This document shows, in pieces, positions 44,963-53,626 of a stretch of DNA of 64,000 nt (position 1 is the first letter of the stretch; every line of letters begins with the position of its first letter). The position numbers were made by a program, and so were the translations under genes. The notes below the pieces were generated by a model. The model was not told where the DNA came from, did no database searches, and saw only the letters and a program-made list of their open reading frames with translations. This DNA is from RGIG8748 sp045544515. GTDB lineage: Bacteria; Bacillota; Clostridia; UMGS1810. The stretch is taken from NCBI GenBank assembly GCA_045544515.1, contig JAZPZD010000004.1:62001-126000 (forward strand), written 5' to 3'.

Positions 44963-45721
44963 ATGAATGTAGAATTATTGCAGTACAATCCCGATTGCGA
45001 AAAGATAGTTGCAGCGGCAGCAAAGCTTTGTTATTCTTCATCGGAAATAGACGGCATATTAAACGGACTTGACAAAGAAAAGACCGATGCATTTATCGAC
45101 AAACTTATGAGTATGGGCCACGAAAGTCCCATAGAACATATTTCTTTCACATTTGGGATAGAAGGTGTTTCAAGGAGCCTTCTTGCACAGTTTACAAGGC
45201 ATAGAATTGCTAGTTATAGCGTTAAATCCCAAAGGTATGTAAATGAGGGTAAATTTGAATACATCACACCGCCCGAGATAGAAAACAATCCCGAAGCAAA
45301 GAAAATCTTTGAAGAAGCTATGGCAGATGACCTTAAGAAATACAATGAAATTTCTGAAATCCTGTTCAAAAAGCACTATGCAGATATGCTCCAATCCGGT
45401 GTCAGCGAAAAAAGAGCAAAAAATGCTGCAGAAAAAAAGGCAATAGAGGATGCAAGATACATACTTCCGAATGCCTGCGAAACAAAGATGATTGCCACCT
45501 TTAATGCAAGGAGCTTGCTTAATTTCTTTAATCACCGTTGCTGCGAGAGAGCACAGTGGGAGATAAGAGATATGGCAACCAAAATGCTTATGCTTGTAAA
45601 AGATGTTGCACCTACTTTGTTTAAATACGCGGGTCCGTCGTGTGTTAATGGTCCGTGTCCTGAGGGTGCAATGAGCTGCGGCAAAGCTCTTGAAAAAAGA
45701 AAGCTGTTTCTGGGAGAATAA
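44963..45721 (+). CDS. thyX: FAD-dependent thymidylate synthase
   Basis: Makes dTMP from dUMP with methylene-THF, NADPH and FAD. The ThyX signature RHRIASYSVKSQRY (RHRx7S) is intact near residue 75, and GHESPIEH precedes it. Start chosen at ATG 44963, 8 bases after AGGAG; in-frame ATG 44960 and GTG 44954 also exist. 252 residues. tmk follows one base after the stop, placing two successive dTTP steps together. Confidence 0.95.
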   Translation: MNVELLQYNPDCEKIVAAAAKLCYSSSEIDGILNGLDKEKTDAFIDKLMSMGHESPIEHISFTFGIEGVSRSLLAQFTRHRIASYSVKSQRYVNEGKFEYITPPEIENNPEAKKIFEEAMADDLKKYNEISEILFKKHYADMLQSGVSEKRAKNAAEKKAIEDARYILPNACETKMIATFNARSLLNFFNHRCCERAQWEIRDMATKMLMLVKDVAPTLFKYAGPSCVNGPCPEGAMSCGKALEKRKLFLGE

Positions 45722-45722
45722 A

Positions 45723-46400
45723 ATGAAAAATTACAAGCTTGTGGTTATAGAGGGTGTGGATTCCAGCGGCAAGCAAACTCAATCTGACATCCTTATGGAC
45801 AATATAAAAAACATCGGGTTACCTGTGGAAAAAATTGTTTTTCCTAATTACGAAAGCGATACCTCTTCACTTGTAAAGCGGTATCTTGGCGGCGAATTCG
45901 GTTCAAATGCAAATGATGTAAATCCTTATACTGCGTCGGCTTTTTTTGCGGTAGACAGGGTAGGGAGCATATATTCTGTTTGGAAAGAAAGACTTGAAAA
46001 CACCAAGATAGTTATAGCGGACAGATATGTAACTTCGAATATGATACATCAGGCATCTAAAATCGAAAATTCTGCCGAAAGGGAGGCTTTTCTTGATTGG
46101 GTATATGATTTTGAATATGAAAAGTTAAATCTGCCCAAGCCCGATTTAATAATATTTTTAGATATGCCTGTTAAATATGCAATGCAGCTTATGGCAAACA
46201 GGCTAAACAAAATTAATTCTTCGGAGATAAAGGACATTCACGAGTCTGACGAAGACTATCTTAACAAGTCATATGACAATGCCGTATCTGTAGCAGAAAA
46301 GTATGGCTGGCATAGGATATCTTGTGTAAAAGACGGGTGCATAAGAACAATAGACGATATTTCCAAAGAAATCTTTGAGGTTTTTAAAACAATTTTATAA
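45723..46400 (+). CDS. tmk: Thymidylate kinase
   Basis: Phosphorylates dTMP to dTDP. Start at ATG 45723, right after thyX. 225 residues with the P-loop region VIEGVDSSGKQTQSD, NYESDTSSLVKRYLGGEFG, and the active-site Arg in IADRYVTSNMIHQASK. The sequence is of the longer clostridial type that uses a Ser/Gln-containing P-loop (SSGKQTQ). Confidence 0.94.
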   Translation: MKNYKLVVIEGVDSSGKQTQSDILMDNIKNIGLPVEKIVFPNYESDTSSLVKRYLGGEFGSNANDVNPYTASAFFAVDRVGSIYSVWKERLENTKIVIADRYVTSNMIHQASKIENSAEREAFLDWVYDFEYEKLNLPKPDLIIFLDMPVKYAMQLMANRLNKINSSEIKDIHESDEDYLNKSYDNAVSVAEKYGWHRISCVKDGCIRTIDDISKEIFEVFKTIL

Positions 46401-46405
46401 ACAAA

Positions 46406-46424
46406 GGGGATGCTGCAGCATCCC
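46406..46424 (+). other. Palindromic stem after tmk
   Basis: GGGATGCTGCAGCATCCC is a near-perfect palindrome at 46407-46424 with flanking AA/TT, just before the tRNA. It may separate tmk mRNA from the tRNA. Confidence 0.45.
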
Positions 46425-46431
46425 TTGATAT

Positions 46432-46506
46432 GCGTCTGTAGCTCAATGGATAGAGCGCCGGCCTCCGACGCCGGGCGTGCAGGTTCAATTCCTGTCAGGC
46501 GTACCA
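46432..46506 (+). tRNA. tRNA-Arg (anticodon CCG)
   Basis: Complete cloverleaf of 75 bases: acceptor GCGTCTG / CAGGCGT (with G1-T72 and T4-G69 wobbles), D arm GCTC-GAGC, anticodon arm CCGGC-CTCCGAC-GCCGG with anticodon CCG reading CGG, T arm GCAGG-TTCAATT-CCTGT, and an encoded CCA end. It lies downstream of tmk; no separate promoter is clear. Confidence 0.95.
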
Positions 46507-46542
46507 AAAATCGACATTCTTCAACAGAGGAATGTCGATTTT
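46507..46542 (+). terminator. Terminator after tRNA-Arg
   Basis: 13-bp perfect stem AAAATCGACATTC / GAATGTCGATTTT with a 10-base loop ending in TTTT. The remaining 46543-46690 has no gene; it holds only a weak repeat-like stretch described separately. Confidence 0.8.
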
Positions 46543-46693
46543 ACTTATTACCTTTTCACTCTTCACTATTCCCTAAAAGCCCATGTTGATTTTTGGAAAG
46601 TAATAAGTAATAGTGAATAAGGAAGAAGTTAATGTTGCTTTGCTAACGAAAAGCTTATTTTTATATGCATCTATATTGTTCTCCTTTTGCCAG

Positions 46694-46728
46694 AAAAAAA
46701 AGACATTATTCTTTATCGAATAATGTCT
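46694..46728 (-). terminator. Rho-independent terminator of argG-argH
   Basis: On the minus strand, an 11-bp stem AGACATTATTC / GAATAATGTCT with a 6-base loop is followed by an eight-T tract, 46 bases past the argH stop. Confidence 0.9.
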
Positions 46729-46773
46729 CAAAAAGTCTGGGATTTTTTAGTTTTTCAAAGTCTGCGACAATAT

Positions 46774-48150
46774 TCATAAGTTGGCTATAAACTTTTCTCC
46801 CTCGTTTATACTGTGCATCACAGCTTCCTTTGCGGGACCGCCTATGATTTTGCGGTCTTTTACGCAGGTTTCAAGCGAGATTGCCTCGTATATGTCTTCT
46901 TCAATTATATCCGAACAATTTTTAAATTCTTCCATTGTAAAGTCCGAGAGTGCCTTGGAATTTTGTATTGCATAGAGAACCATCTTTCCTATGACCTCGT
47001 GTGCCTCTCTAAAGGGCATACCTTTTTTAACAAGGTAGTCTGCAGCATCAGTCGCATTGGTAAAGCCCTGACCTGCACCCTTTAGCATATTTTCCTTGTT
47101 TACCTTCATAGAAACAATCATTTTTTCAAATACGGGCAGGCACAATTTAACAGTATCCACAGCATCAAATATACATTCCTTGTCTTCCTGCATATCCTTG
47201 TTGTATGCCAGGGGGATGCCTTTCATAGTTGTAAGAATGCTAACAAGGTCTCCGTATACTCTGCCGGATTTGCCGCGTATAAGCTCGGCAACATCGGGGT
47301 TTTTCTTTTGGGGCATTATGGAGCTACCTGTAGAGCAACTGTCATCCATTTCCACAAAAGAAAACTCGTTGGAGTTCCAGAGTATGAGCTCTTCGCAAAA
47401 ACGGCTAAGATGCATCATACATATGCTAATTGCTCCTGCAAGCTCTATTACAAAATCTCTGTCCGATACACCGTCTATGGAGTTTAATGTAACAGAAGAA
47501 AATCCAAGTTCATCTGCCACAAACTGTCTGTCAAGAGGATATGTGGTTGCGGCAAGTGCCCCCGAGCCGAGAGGCATAACATTTGTTCTTTTGTAAGTGT
47601 CTTCGAGCCTTGTTATATCTCTTTTAAACATCTCAAAGTAAGCCATAAGGTGATGCGATAGTGTAATAGGCTGTGCTTTTTGAAGATGTGTGTACCCGGG
47701 CATAATGGTATCAAGATGCTCTTTTGCAAGGTTAAGTAGAGCATTTTCAAGTGATACAAGCATATCTTTAATTTCGCATATCTCGTCTTTCAGGTACATT
47801 CTTATATCTAATGCTACCTGGTCGTTACGGCTTCTGCCCGTATGCAGTCTCTTGCCTGTGTCACCGATTTTCTCTATGAGCATAGTTTCCACATTCATAT
47901 GGATATCCTCTGCATCAATCATAAATTCCAGTTTGCCGTTTTCTATATCGGTTAATATCTCTTTAAGACCGTCTATGATTTTTTCTGCCTCGGATACATC
48001 TATAACACCGCATTTTCCAAGCATTTTAGCGTGTGCGATGCTTCCCTTTATATCCTGGCGGTACATTCTTGCATCAAAACGGATAGACGAATGAAAGTCA
48101 TTTACTTCTTTGTCTGTGTTTTTGGAAAATCTTCCACCCCAAAGTTTCAT
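46774..48150 (-). CDS. argH: Argininosuccinate lyase
   Basis: Last step of arginine synthesis: cleaves argininosuccinate to arginine and fumarate. 458 residues beginning MKLWGGRFSK, with HTGRSRNDQVALD, PGYTHLQKAQPITL and the superfamily signature GSSIMPQKKNPD near 280. The C-terminal AL_C domain is complete. It follows argG on the minus strand with a hairpin between the genes. Confidence 0.97.
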   Translation of the reverse strand: MKLWGGRFSKNTDKEVNDFHSSIRFDARMYRQDIKGSIAHAKMLGKCGVIDVSEAEKIIDGLKEILTDIENGKLEFMIDAEDIHMNVETMLIEKIGDTGKRLHTGRSRNDQVALDIRMYLKDEICEIKDMLVSLENALLNLAKEHLDTIMPGYTHLQKAQPITLSHHLMAYFEMFKRDITRLEDTYKRTNVMPLGSGALAATTYPLDRQFVADELGFSSVTLNSIDGVSDRDFVIELAGAISICMMHLSRFCEELILWNSNEFSFVEMDDSCSTGSSIMPQKKNPDVAELIRGKSGRVYGDLVSILTTMKGIPLAYNKDMQEDKECIFDAVDTVKLCLPVFEKMIVSMKVNKENMLKGAGQGFTNATDAADYLVKKGMPFREAHEVIGKMVLYAIQNSKALSDFTMEEFKNCSDIIEEDIYEAISLETCVKDRKIIGGPAKEAVMHSINEGEKFIANL

Positions 48151-48173
48151 ATCGGTTTTTTCCTTTCATAAAT

Positions 48174-48203
48174 TTTTCCGGTGAGATAAATCCCACCGGA
48201 AAA
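48174..48203 (-). other. Intercistronic stem-loop between argG and argH
   Basis: TTTTCCGGTG / CACCGGAAAA perfect 10-bp stem with a 10-base loop, then TTTATG on the minus strand. It could reduce read-through or stabilise argG mRNA. Confidence 0.6.
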
Positions 48204-48209
48204 CAATAA

Positions 48210-49424
48210 TTATTTATCTTGGTGTTTTTTCATCATCATTGCACGGACCTTGAGCGGCAGACCAAACAGGTTGATAAAGCCTGTTGCATCTTTCTGGTCG
48301 TATACTTCGTCCTCTGCAAATGTAGCAATGTCCTCGTCGTAGAGAGAGTAGGGGGATTTAGCACCTGCAGGTGTGCAGTTACCCTTGTAGAGCTTAAGTC
48401 TTACAGTACCTGTAACTGTTTCCTGTGTGGAGTCAACAAAAGCAGAAAGAGCCTCTCTTAAAGGTGTGTACCAAAGACCGTCATATACCAATTCTGCAAA
48501 TTTATTTGCAACTTCCATCTTGTAGTGGAGTGTCTGCTTGTCAAGGCAGATGTATTCGAGCTCTTTGTGTGCTGCATAAAGGATAGTTCCGCCGGGAGTT
48601 TCGTATACGCCGCGGCTCTTCATACCTACAAGACGGTTTTCTACGATATCATCAATACCTATACCGTTTGCACCGCCAAGCTCATTTAACTTCTTAAGAA
48701 GTGCCACAGGTTCCATAGCAACGCCGTCTAATTTAACGGGAACACCTTTTTCGAATTCGAGTTCAATATATGTAGCCTTGTCGGGAGCTTTTTCGGGGGA
48801 TACAGAGAGCTGAAGTATTTTGTCTAAATCAGGCTCATTCCAGGGATCTTCAAGATCCTGACCCTCGTGGGAGAGGTGCCATATGTTTCTGTCCATAGAA
48901 TAGTTGTTTTCTTTGGTAACAGGAACGGGGATATTTCTTGCCTCTGCATATTCTATTTCTTCATCTCTGGATTTGATATCCCACATTCTCCAGGGAGCGA
49001 TTATCTTCATTTCGGGTGCAAGTGCCTTGATTGTAAGTTCAAAACGAACCTGGTCGTTACCCTTACCGGTACAACCGTGGCAGATAGCTGTAGCACCCTC
49101 TGCTTTTGCGATTTCTACAATTCTTTTTGCAATGCAGGGTCTTGCGTGGGAAGTACCCAAGAGATATTTACCCTCGTATACAGCACCGGCCTTTAGTGTT
49201 GGCCAGATAAATTCTTCAACATATTCTTTTTCAAGATTTTCTATGTAGCATTTGCTTGCACCGGTCTTTATAGCTTTTTCTTCAAGACCGTCAGTTTCTT
49301 TTCCCTGGCCTACATCACCGCAAACTGCGATTACTTCGTAGTCAAAGTTTTCCTTGAGCCACGGAATAATGATGGATGTATCAAGACCGCCGCTGTATGC
49401 TAAAACAACTTTTTCTTTTGACAT
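48210..49424 (-). CDS. argG: Argininosuccinate synthase
   Basis: Joins citrulline and aspartate with ATP. 404 residues: the PP-loop VVLAYSGGLDTSIIIPWL at the N-terminus, GKGNDQVRFE, and NIWHLSHEGQDLEDP. First gene of the argG-argH operon, with a good promoter and possible ArgR sites upstream. RBS GGAGGT on the minus strand just before the ATG. Confidence 0.97.
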   Translation of the reverse strand: MSKEKVVLAYSGGLDTSIIIPWLKENFDYEVIAVCGDVGQGKETDGLEEKAIKTGASKCYIENLEKEYVEEFIWPTLKAGAVYEGKYLLGTSHARPCIAKRIVEIAKAEGATAICHGCTGKGNDQVRFELTIKALAPEMKIIAPWRMWDIKSRDEEIEYAEARNIPVPVTKENNYSMDRNIWHLSHEGQDLEDPWNEPDLDKILQLSVSPEKAPDKATYIELEFEKGVPVKLDGVAMEPVALLKKLNELGGANGIGIDDIVENRLVGMKSRGVYETPGGTILYAAHKELEYICLDKQTLHYKMEVANKFAELVYDGLWYTPLREALSAFVDSTQETVTGTVRLKLYKGNCTPAGAKSPYSLYDEDIATFAEDEVYDQKDATGFINLFGLPLKVRAMMMKKHQDK

Positions 49425-49469
49425 ATTGATTTACCTCCAAAAATAGTTTATAATATAAAGTATGTTATA

Positions 49470-49498
49470 ATTATAACTCATATTTTTATTAATATCAA
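49470..49498 (-). promoter_or_regulatory. Promoter of argG-argH
   Basis: On the minus strand, TTGATA (49498-49493), 17-base spacer, TATAAT (49475-49470). The -10 lies inside the palindrome GTTATAATTATAAC (49464-49477). Confidence 0.7.
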
Positions 49499-49505
49499 CT
49501 GTTAT

Positions 49506-49565
49506 TTTTGCATAAATATGCAAAAAATATTCAAAATTGATGTATAATATGCATAAAAATGCTTG
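49506..49565. promoter_or_regulatory. Putative ArgR operator pair between argG and ruvC
   Basis: A perfect palindrome TTTTGCATAAATATGCAAAA (49506-49525) and an imperfect copy TATGCATAAAAATGCTTG (49548-49565) resemble ARG boxes and lie just upstream of the argG -35. The second covers the probable ruvC -10 (TATAAT 49543-49548). The assignment rests on sequence likeness and context only. Confidence 0.5.
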
Positions 49566-49582
49566 AAAGGTAAGTTTTTACA

Positions 49583-50077
49583 ATGATAATTTTAGGTATA
49601 GACCCCGGATATGCAATCGTTGGTGTGGGTGTTATTGAGTATAGCGGAAACAAGTTTCGTACAATAGACTACTATGCAATCACCACCGAGGCACATACAC
49701 CGTTTGACCAAAGGCTAAAGACAATATATGATGAGGTCAATGCTGTAATAGAAAAGTACAAGCCCGACTATATGGCAATAGAGGAGCTGTTTTTCAACGA
49801 CAATGCCAAAACAGCCATTGCAGTAGGACAGGCAAGGGGAGTAATCGTACTTTCCGCAGTAAATCACAATGTAGAGGTTTTTGAATATACACCTCTTCAG
49901 GTAAAGCAGGCGGTTGTAGGCTACGGCAGAGCAGACAAATCACAGGTTCAGCATATGACAAAGGCTCTTTTGTCGCTTTCGCAAATTCCAAAGCCCGACG
50001 ATGTTGCCGACGCTCTTGCAATAGCAGTGTGCCACGCACATTCGTATAACGGTGCACTTAAAAACTATCTCGTTTAG
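49583..50077 (+). CDS. ruvC: Holliday junction resolvase RuvC
   Basis: Cuts Holliday junctions moved by RuvAB. 164 residues: LGIDPGYAIVGVG with catalytic D7, AIEELFFNDNAKTAIAVGQARG, and the C-terminal acidic site in KPDDVADALAIAVCHAH. RBS GAAAGG is 11 bases before the ATG. First of the contiguous ruvC-ruvA-ruvB operon. Confidence 0.97.
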   Translation: MIILGIDPGYAIVGVGVIEYSGNKFRTIDYYAITTEAHTPFDQRLKTIYDEVNAVIEKYKPDYMAIEELFFNDNAKTAIAVGQARGVIVLSAVNHNVEVFEYTPLQVKQAVVGYGRADKSQVQHMTKALLSLSQIPKPDDVADALAIAVCHAHSYNGALKNYLV

Positions 50078-50088
50078 GAGGAAGTACG

Positions 50089-50691
50089 ATGATAAATCAT
50101 ATAAGAGGTATGTATGTAGACCAGGGACCAAATTACGCAGTAATAGAGTGCGGGGGAGTGGGTTTTAGAATATATACAAGCTATACATCACTTACCGATG
50201 GCAAATGCACGGTTGGGAACGAAGTGACCTTTTATACATATCTTTATATCAAAGAAGGCATTATGGATTTGTATGGTTTTTCGCAAAAGGAAGAGCTTGA
50301 GCTTTTTGAACTTCTTATTTCCGTAAATGGTGTGGGAGCAAAAGGTGCTCTTGCAATACTGTCTTCTATGAACCCTTCAAAGCTCTCGCTTGCCATAGTA
50401 TCCGGCGATGCCAACTCTATAAAGAAAGCTCAGGGCATCGGTGCCAAAACTGCCCAGAGGATTATATTGGAACTTAAAGATAAGATTAAAAACGAGAGTT
50501 TTGTACCAAATGCGGCAGATGCTTTTTCGGAGGTTGTTCCTGCAGCATCTACCGAGCGTGATGAGGCAGTAAACGCACTTGTATCTTTGGGTTATAGCGG
50601 ACTTGAAGCAAAAAATGCAGTTTCCAAGGTTTCTGCTGATATTACCGATGTATCCGAAATAATTAAATTTGCGTTGAAGAATTTGATGTAA
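50089..50691 (+). CDS. ruvA: Holliday junction helicase subunit RuvA
   Basis: Junction-binding tetramer. 200 residues: an N-terminal OB domain (MINHIRGMYVDQGPNYAVIECGG-type start), two helix-hairpin-helix motifs (SVNGVGAKGALAIL; AQGIGAKTAQRIILELKDK), and a C-terminal domain that contacts RuvB (ALVSLGYSGLEAKNAV). RBS AGGAGG. Confidence 0.96.
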   Translation: MINHIRGMYVDQGPNYAVIECGGVGFRIYTSYTSLTDGKCTVGNEVTFYTYLYIKEGIMDLYGFSQKEELELFELLISVNGVGAKGALAILSSMNPSKLSLAIVSGDANSIKKAQGIGAKTAQRIILELKDKIKNESFVPNAADAFSEVVPAASTERDEAVNALVSLGYSGLEAKNAVSKVSADITDVSEIIKFALKNLM

Positions 50692-50706
50692 GGAGATATA
50701 GTTCCT

Positions 50707-51714
50707 ATGAATACAGAAGACAGAATTGTAAACGGCGGTATTCTGGAGGAGGATGCTATTGCAGAACCCACCTTGAGACCGAGAAATTTAGCTGAATATG
50801 TAGGACAGAGCAAGGTAAAGGAAAACCTTGCAATATATATAGAAGCTGCAAAAAGCCGTGCCGATGCCCTCGACCATGTGCTTTTGTACGGACCACCCGG
50901 ACTTGGTAAGACAACGCTTGCCAATATCATTGCAAATGAGCTTGGAGTGAATATCCGTATAACATCGGGTCCCGCCATAGAAAAGCCGGGCGATTTGGCA
51001 GCTATCCTCACCAATTTATCCGAGCACGATGTACTCTTTATAGATGAGATACACAGATTAAGCCATAGTGTAGAAGAGGTTCTGTATCCTGCTATGGAGG
51101 ATTTTGCATTGGATATTATTATCGGCAAAGGCCCCTCTGCCCGTTCTATACGATTGGATTTGCCGTCTTTTACACTCATTGGTGCTACGACCAAAGCCGG
51201 CTCCATGACTGGACCGTTAAGAGACAGATTTGGCGTTATATCAAGACTTGAACTGTATACACCCGATGAGCTTTGCAAGATAGTGGAAAGAAGTGCAAGT
51301 ATTTTGGGTGTGGATATAGACAAGGATGGAGCTATGGAAATTGCGTCGCGTTCACGCGGAACACCGCGAATTGCCAATAGACTTATTAAGAGGGTAAGAG
51401 ATTTTGCAGTTATTTTGGGTGATGGCAAAATTGACGGCAAGATGGCATCTGATGCACTTGCCAGACTGGAAATTGACAAAATCGGTCTTGACAATGTAGA
51501 CAAAAATATGATATTTACTATGATCAAGTCCTTTGGCGGCGGACCTGTTGGCTTGGACACCCTTGCCGCTACAACAGGAGAGGATGCCAATACCATAGAA
51601 GATGTATACGAACCGTATCTTCTACAGCTCGGGTTTATAAACCGTACACCAAGAGGCAGAGTGGTTACAAAGCTTGCCTACGACCACTACAATATACCTT
51701 TTGAAAACAAGTGA
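50707..51714 (+). CDS. ruvB: Holliday junction helicase RuvB
   Basis: AAA+ motor for branch migration. 335 residues: RPRNLAEYVGQ, Walker A GPPGLGKTT (62-70), Walker B LFIDEIHRLS, sensor GATTKAGSMTGPLRDRFG, and a C-terminal winged helix (GFINRTPRGRVVT). RBS AAGGAGA. Operon with ruvCA. Confidence 0.97.
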   Translation: MNTEDRIVNGGILEEDAIAEPTLRPRNLAEYVGQSKVKENLAIYIEAAKSRADALDHVLLYGPPGLGKTTLANIIANELGVNIRITSGPAIEKPGDLAAILTNLSEHDVLFIDEIHRLSHSVEEVLYPAMEDFALDIIIGKGPSARSIRLDLPSFTLIGATTKAGSMTGPLRDRFGVISRLELYTPDELCKIVERSASILGVDIDKDGAMEIASRSRGTPRIANRLIKRVRDFAVILGDGKIDGKMASDALARLEIDKIGLDNVDKNMIFTMIKSFGGGPVGLDTLAATTGEDANTIEDVYEPYLLQLGFINRTPRGRVVTKLAYDHYNIPFENK

Positions 51715-51820
51715 TTTTTATTACAATTTGCTGACAGTTTAATAAAAAAGTCGAATTTTATCAAAGTATATAGTATAATCTTTTTAAGATTGTACTATAT
51801 TTTTTTGAGGAATGATACAT

Positions 51821-53290
51821 ATGCAAAAATTAAAATATATGTTTTTTACACTTGTGTTAGTTCTTTTTGCCTGCTGTATGAATGTTTGTGCGGACAGCGA
51901 CATCAAACTCTTTGTCAACGGAAAAGAGCTCTTTACAGATGTTGCCCCCGTTGCCGTAGAGGGCAGAACCATGGTACCTGTACGCAGTATCTTCGAAAAG
52001 CTTGGTGCTGATGTTACCTGGATAAATTCTTCGAAGCAGATTATTATAAAATCCTCTTCCAAGAGGATTGTTCTTGCACTTGGCAAGACCCGGGCATATG
52101 TGGACAACAAGGGAGAGGATATGGACACACCGCCAATGGTAATAGATGGCAGAACACTAATACCTGTAAGGTTTGTTTCCGAAAAACTTGGCTATGATGT
52201 TGAGTGGAAAGCGGAAAAAAGAGAGGTACATATAAATACCAAAAAGATAACCCCGGTAATACAAAGCATTACTTCCAAGAAATCATCAGACAGCTACATC
52301 GTTTCTATAAAACTCAAAAATTTTGAAAAGCCGGAGATTTCGTATGCATCAAATCCAAGCAGATTTATTGCAGATTTCTATGATGCTGCTATAAACGGCG
52401 GAGATTTCAAAAAGAAATTGGATAATGAGATAATCACAGAAATAAGAACTGCCCAGCACGAGGATTATTCCAGAGTTGTCATAGAATCACCCGACGAGGT
52501 TGAGTATAAAATATCTTATACGAGCGATACTGTAAAGGTTACCTTAAAGCTCAAAAATCCACCCAAGGATAATGACAAAGTGTCAAATAACAAAAACAAC
52601 AAAGACAATGACGAAAAAGAAGACAAAGAGGATGAAAAAGAAAATGAAGATAGCGATGAAGATGAGGAAGAAAAGCCGCTGATTTATGTAGATAATCCCA
52701 TTGTTGTAATTGATGCCGGTCATGGTGGATGGGACAGCGGTGCCATAGGTTATGACGAAGATGGAAACGAGGTTGTCTACGAGAGCGAGGCAAATCTTAC
52801 AATTTCCGAATATGTATATGACTATCTGCGAAGAAACAAAGTAACCGTATATATGACACGCCAGAGAGATAAGGCACTTGGCGATACCGAAATGGAAGAC
52901 CTGCTCGAAAGAAGCTCTTTTGCAAACGGCAAAGAGGCTACGCTGTTTGTAAGTATACACAACAATTCCTTTACCGACGAAGAGGCTACAGGAACAGAGG
53001 TGCTCTATGCCGATACAAAAAACAAGTTAAACTACGGCATAACGAGCAAAGACCTTGCAAAAAATATTTTAAAACCGCTTGTATCTGCTACCGGTCTCAA
53101 GGACAGGGGCGTAAAGGACAGTCCAAAAATGGTTGTTCTTAACCGTACAGATATGCCATCTGTAATTGTAGAATGTGCTTTTGTTTCCAATCCGGAGGAC
53201 AGGGAACTTCTTACAGACGAAAGAGATATGCGGGATATGGGCTATGCTATAGGAAAGGGTATAATAGATACTATAAATGAGCTTCCGTAA
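51821..53290 (+). CDS. N-acetylmuramoyl-L-alanine amidase with copper-amine-oxidase-like N-domain
   Basis: Exported cell-wall hydrolase. Start chosen at ATG 51821, 10 bases after GAGG; the ATG at 51812 is too close to the RBS. Layout of 489 residues: signal peptide (about 1-25), a Cu-amine-oxidase-N (stalk) domain with two copies of the GRT-hVPVR motif (GRTMVPVRSIFEKLGADVTW and GRTLIPVRFVSEKLGYDVEW), and an AMIN-like beta domain (about 145-255). A highly acidic Lys/Asp/Glu linker (about 260-290) then leads to Amidase_3 from IVVIDAGHGGWDSGA, with zinc ligands in GHGG, the Glu of YESEAN, and VSIHNNSF. The catalytic Glu is in VIVECAFVSNPED. Confidence 0.94.
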   Translation: MQKLKYMFFTLVLVLFACCMNVCADSDIKLFVNGKELFTDVAPVAVEGRTMVPVRSIFEKLGADVTWINSSKQIIIKSSSKRIVLALGKTRAYVDNKGEDMDTPPMVIDGRTLIPVRFVSEKLGYDVEWKAEKREVHINTKKITPVIQSITSKKSSDSYIVSIKLKNFEKPEISYASNPSRFIADFYDAAINGGDFKKKLDNEIITEIRTAQHEDYSRVVIESPDEVEYKISYTSDTVKVTLKLKNPPKDNDKVSNNKNNKDNDEKEDKEDEKENEDSDEDEEEKPLIYVDNPIVVIDAGHGGWDSGAIGYDEDGNEVVYESEANLTISEYVYDYLRRNKVTVYMTRQRDKALGDTEMEDLLERSSFANGKEATLFVSIHNNSFTDEEATGTEVLYADTKNKLNYGITSKDLAKNILKPLVSATGLKDRGVKDSPKMVVLNRTDMPSVIVECAFVSNPEDRELLTDERDMRDMGYAIGKGIIDTINELP

Positions 53291-53304
53291 TTTTAAATAA
53301 AAAC

Positions 53305-53333
53305 TTGTAAAAATCTATAATATATGATATACT
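53305..53333 (+). promoter_or_regulatory. Promoter of ireB-murJ
   Basis: TTGTAA (53305-53310), 17-base spacer, TATACT (53328-53333), with an extended -10 TGA in front. Confidence 0.6.
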
Positions 53334-53369
53334 AAAACATAAACCAAATTTATTGAAAGGATGGTAATA

Positions 53370-53624
53370 ATGGATCGTATAGAAGAAACACTAAAAGTCA
53401 AGGTTGCTTCGGATAGTGCTACAAAGGTTCACGATACCTTAAAGGCTGTATATGAGGCTCTTGAAATCAAAGGATATAATCCGGTTAACCAGATTGTTGC
53501 CTACATTATGTCGGGCGATCCTACCTATATCACCGGCTACAATAACGCCCGTAATCTTATGAGCAAATTGGAACCCGACGAAATCCTTGAAATTCTTGTA
53601 AAGGAATATTTAAAAACTCTTTGA
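53370..53624 (+). CDS. ireB: IreB family regulatory phosphoprotein (UPF0297)
   Basis: 84 residues from ATG 53370 (GAAAGG 9 bases before). Strongly conserved core YEALEIKGYNPVNQIVAYIMSGDPTYIT followed by NARNLMSKLEPDEILEILVKEYL. In Enterococcus, IreB is phosphorylated by the PASTA kinase IreK and limits cephalosporin resistance; a cell-wall-linked role here fits the murJ gene that overlaps its stop. The kinase gene is not in the window. Confidence 0.93.
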   Translation: MDRIEETLKVKVASDSATKVHDTLKAVYEALEIKGYNPVNQIVAYIMSGDPTYITGYNNARNLMSKLEPDEILEILVKEYLKTL

Positions 53625-53626
53625 TT

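Noticed and set aside
46256..46507. 83-residue minus-strand frame starting MVRLTGIEPARPASEAGALS
   Set aside because: It runs antisense through tRNA-Arg. GIEPARP-like peptides are well-known false translations of tRNA genes.
50592..51596. 334-residue minus-strand frame
   Set aside because: Lies fully antisense to ruvB and the ruvA end; Ser/Ile/Leu-rich low-information translation typical of a shadow frame.
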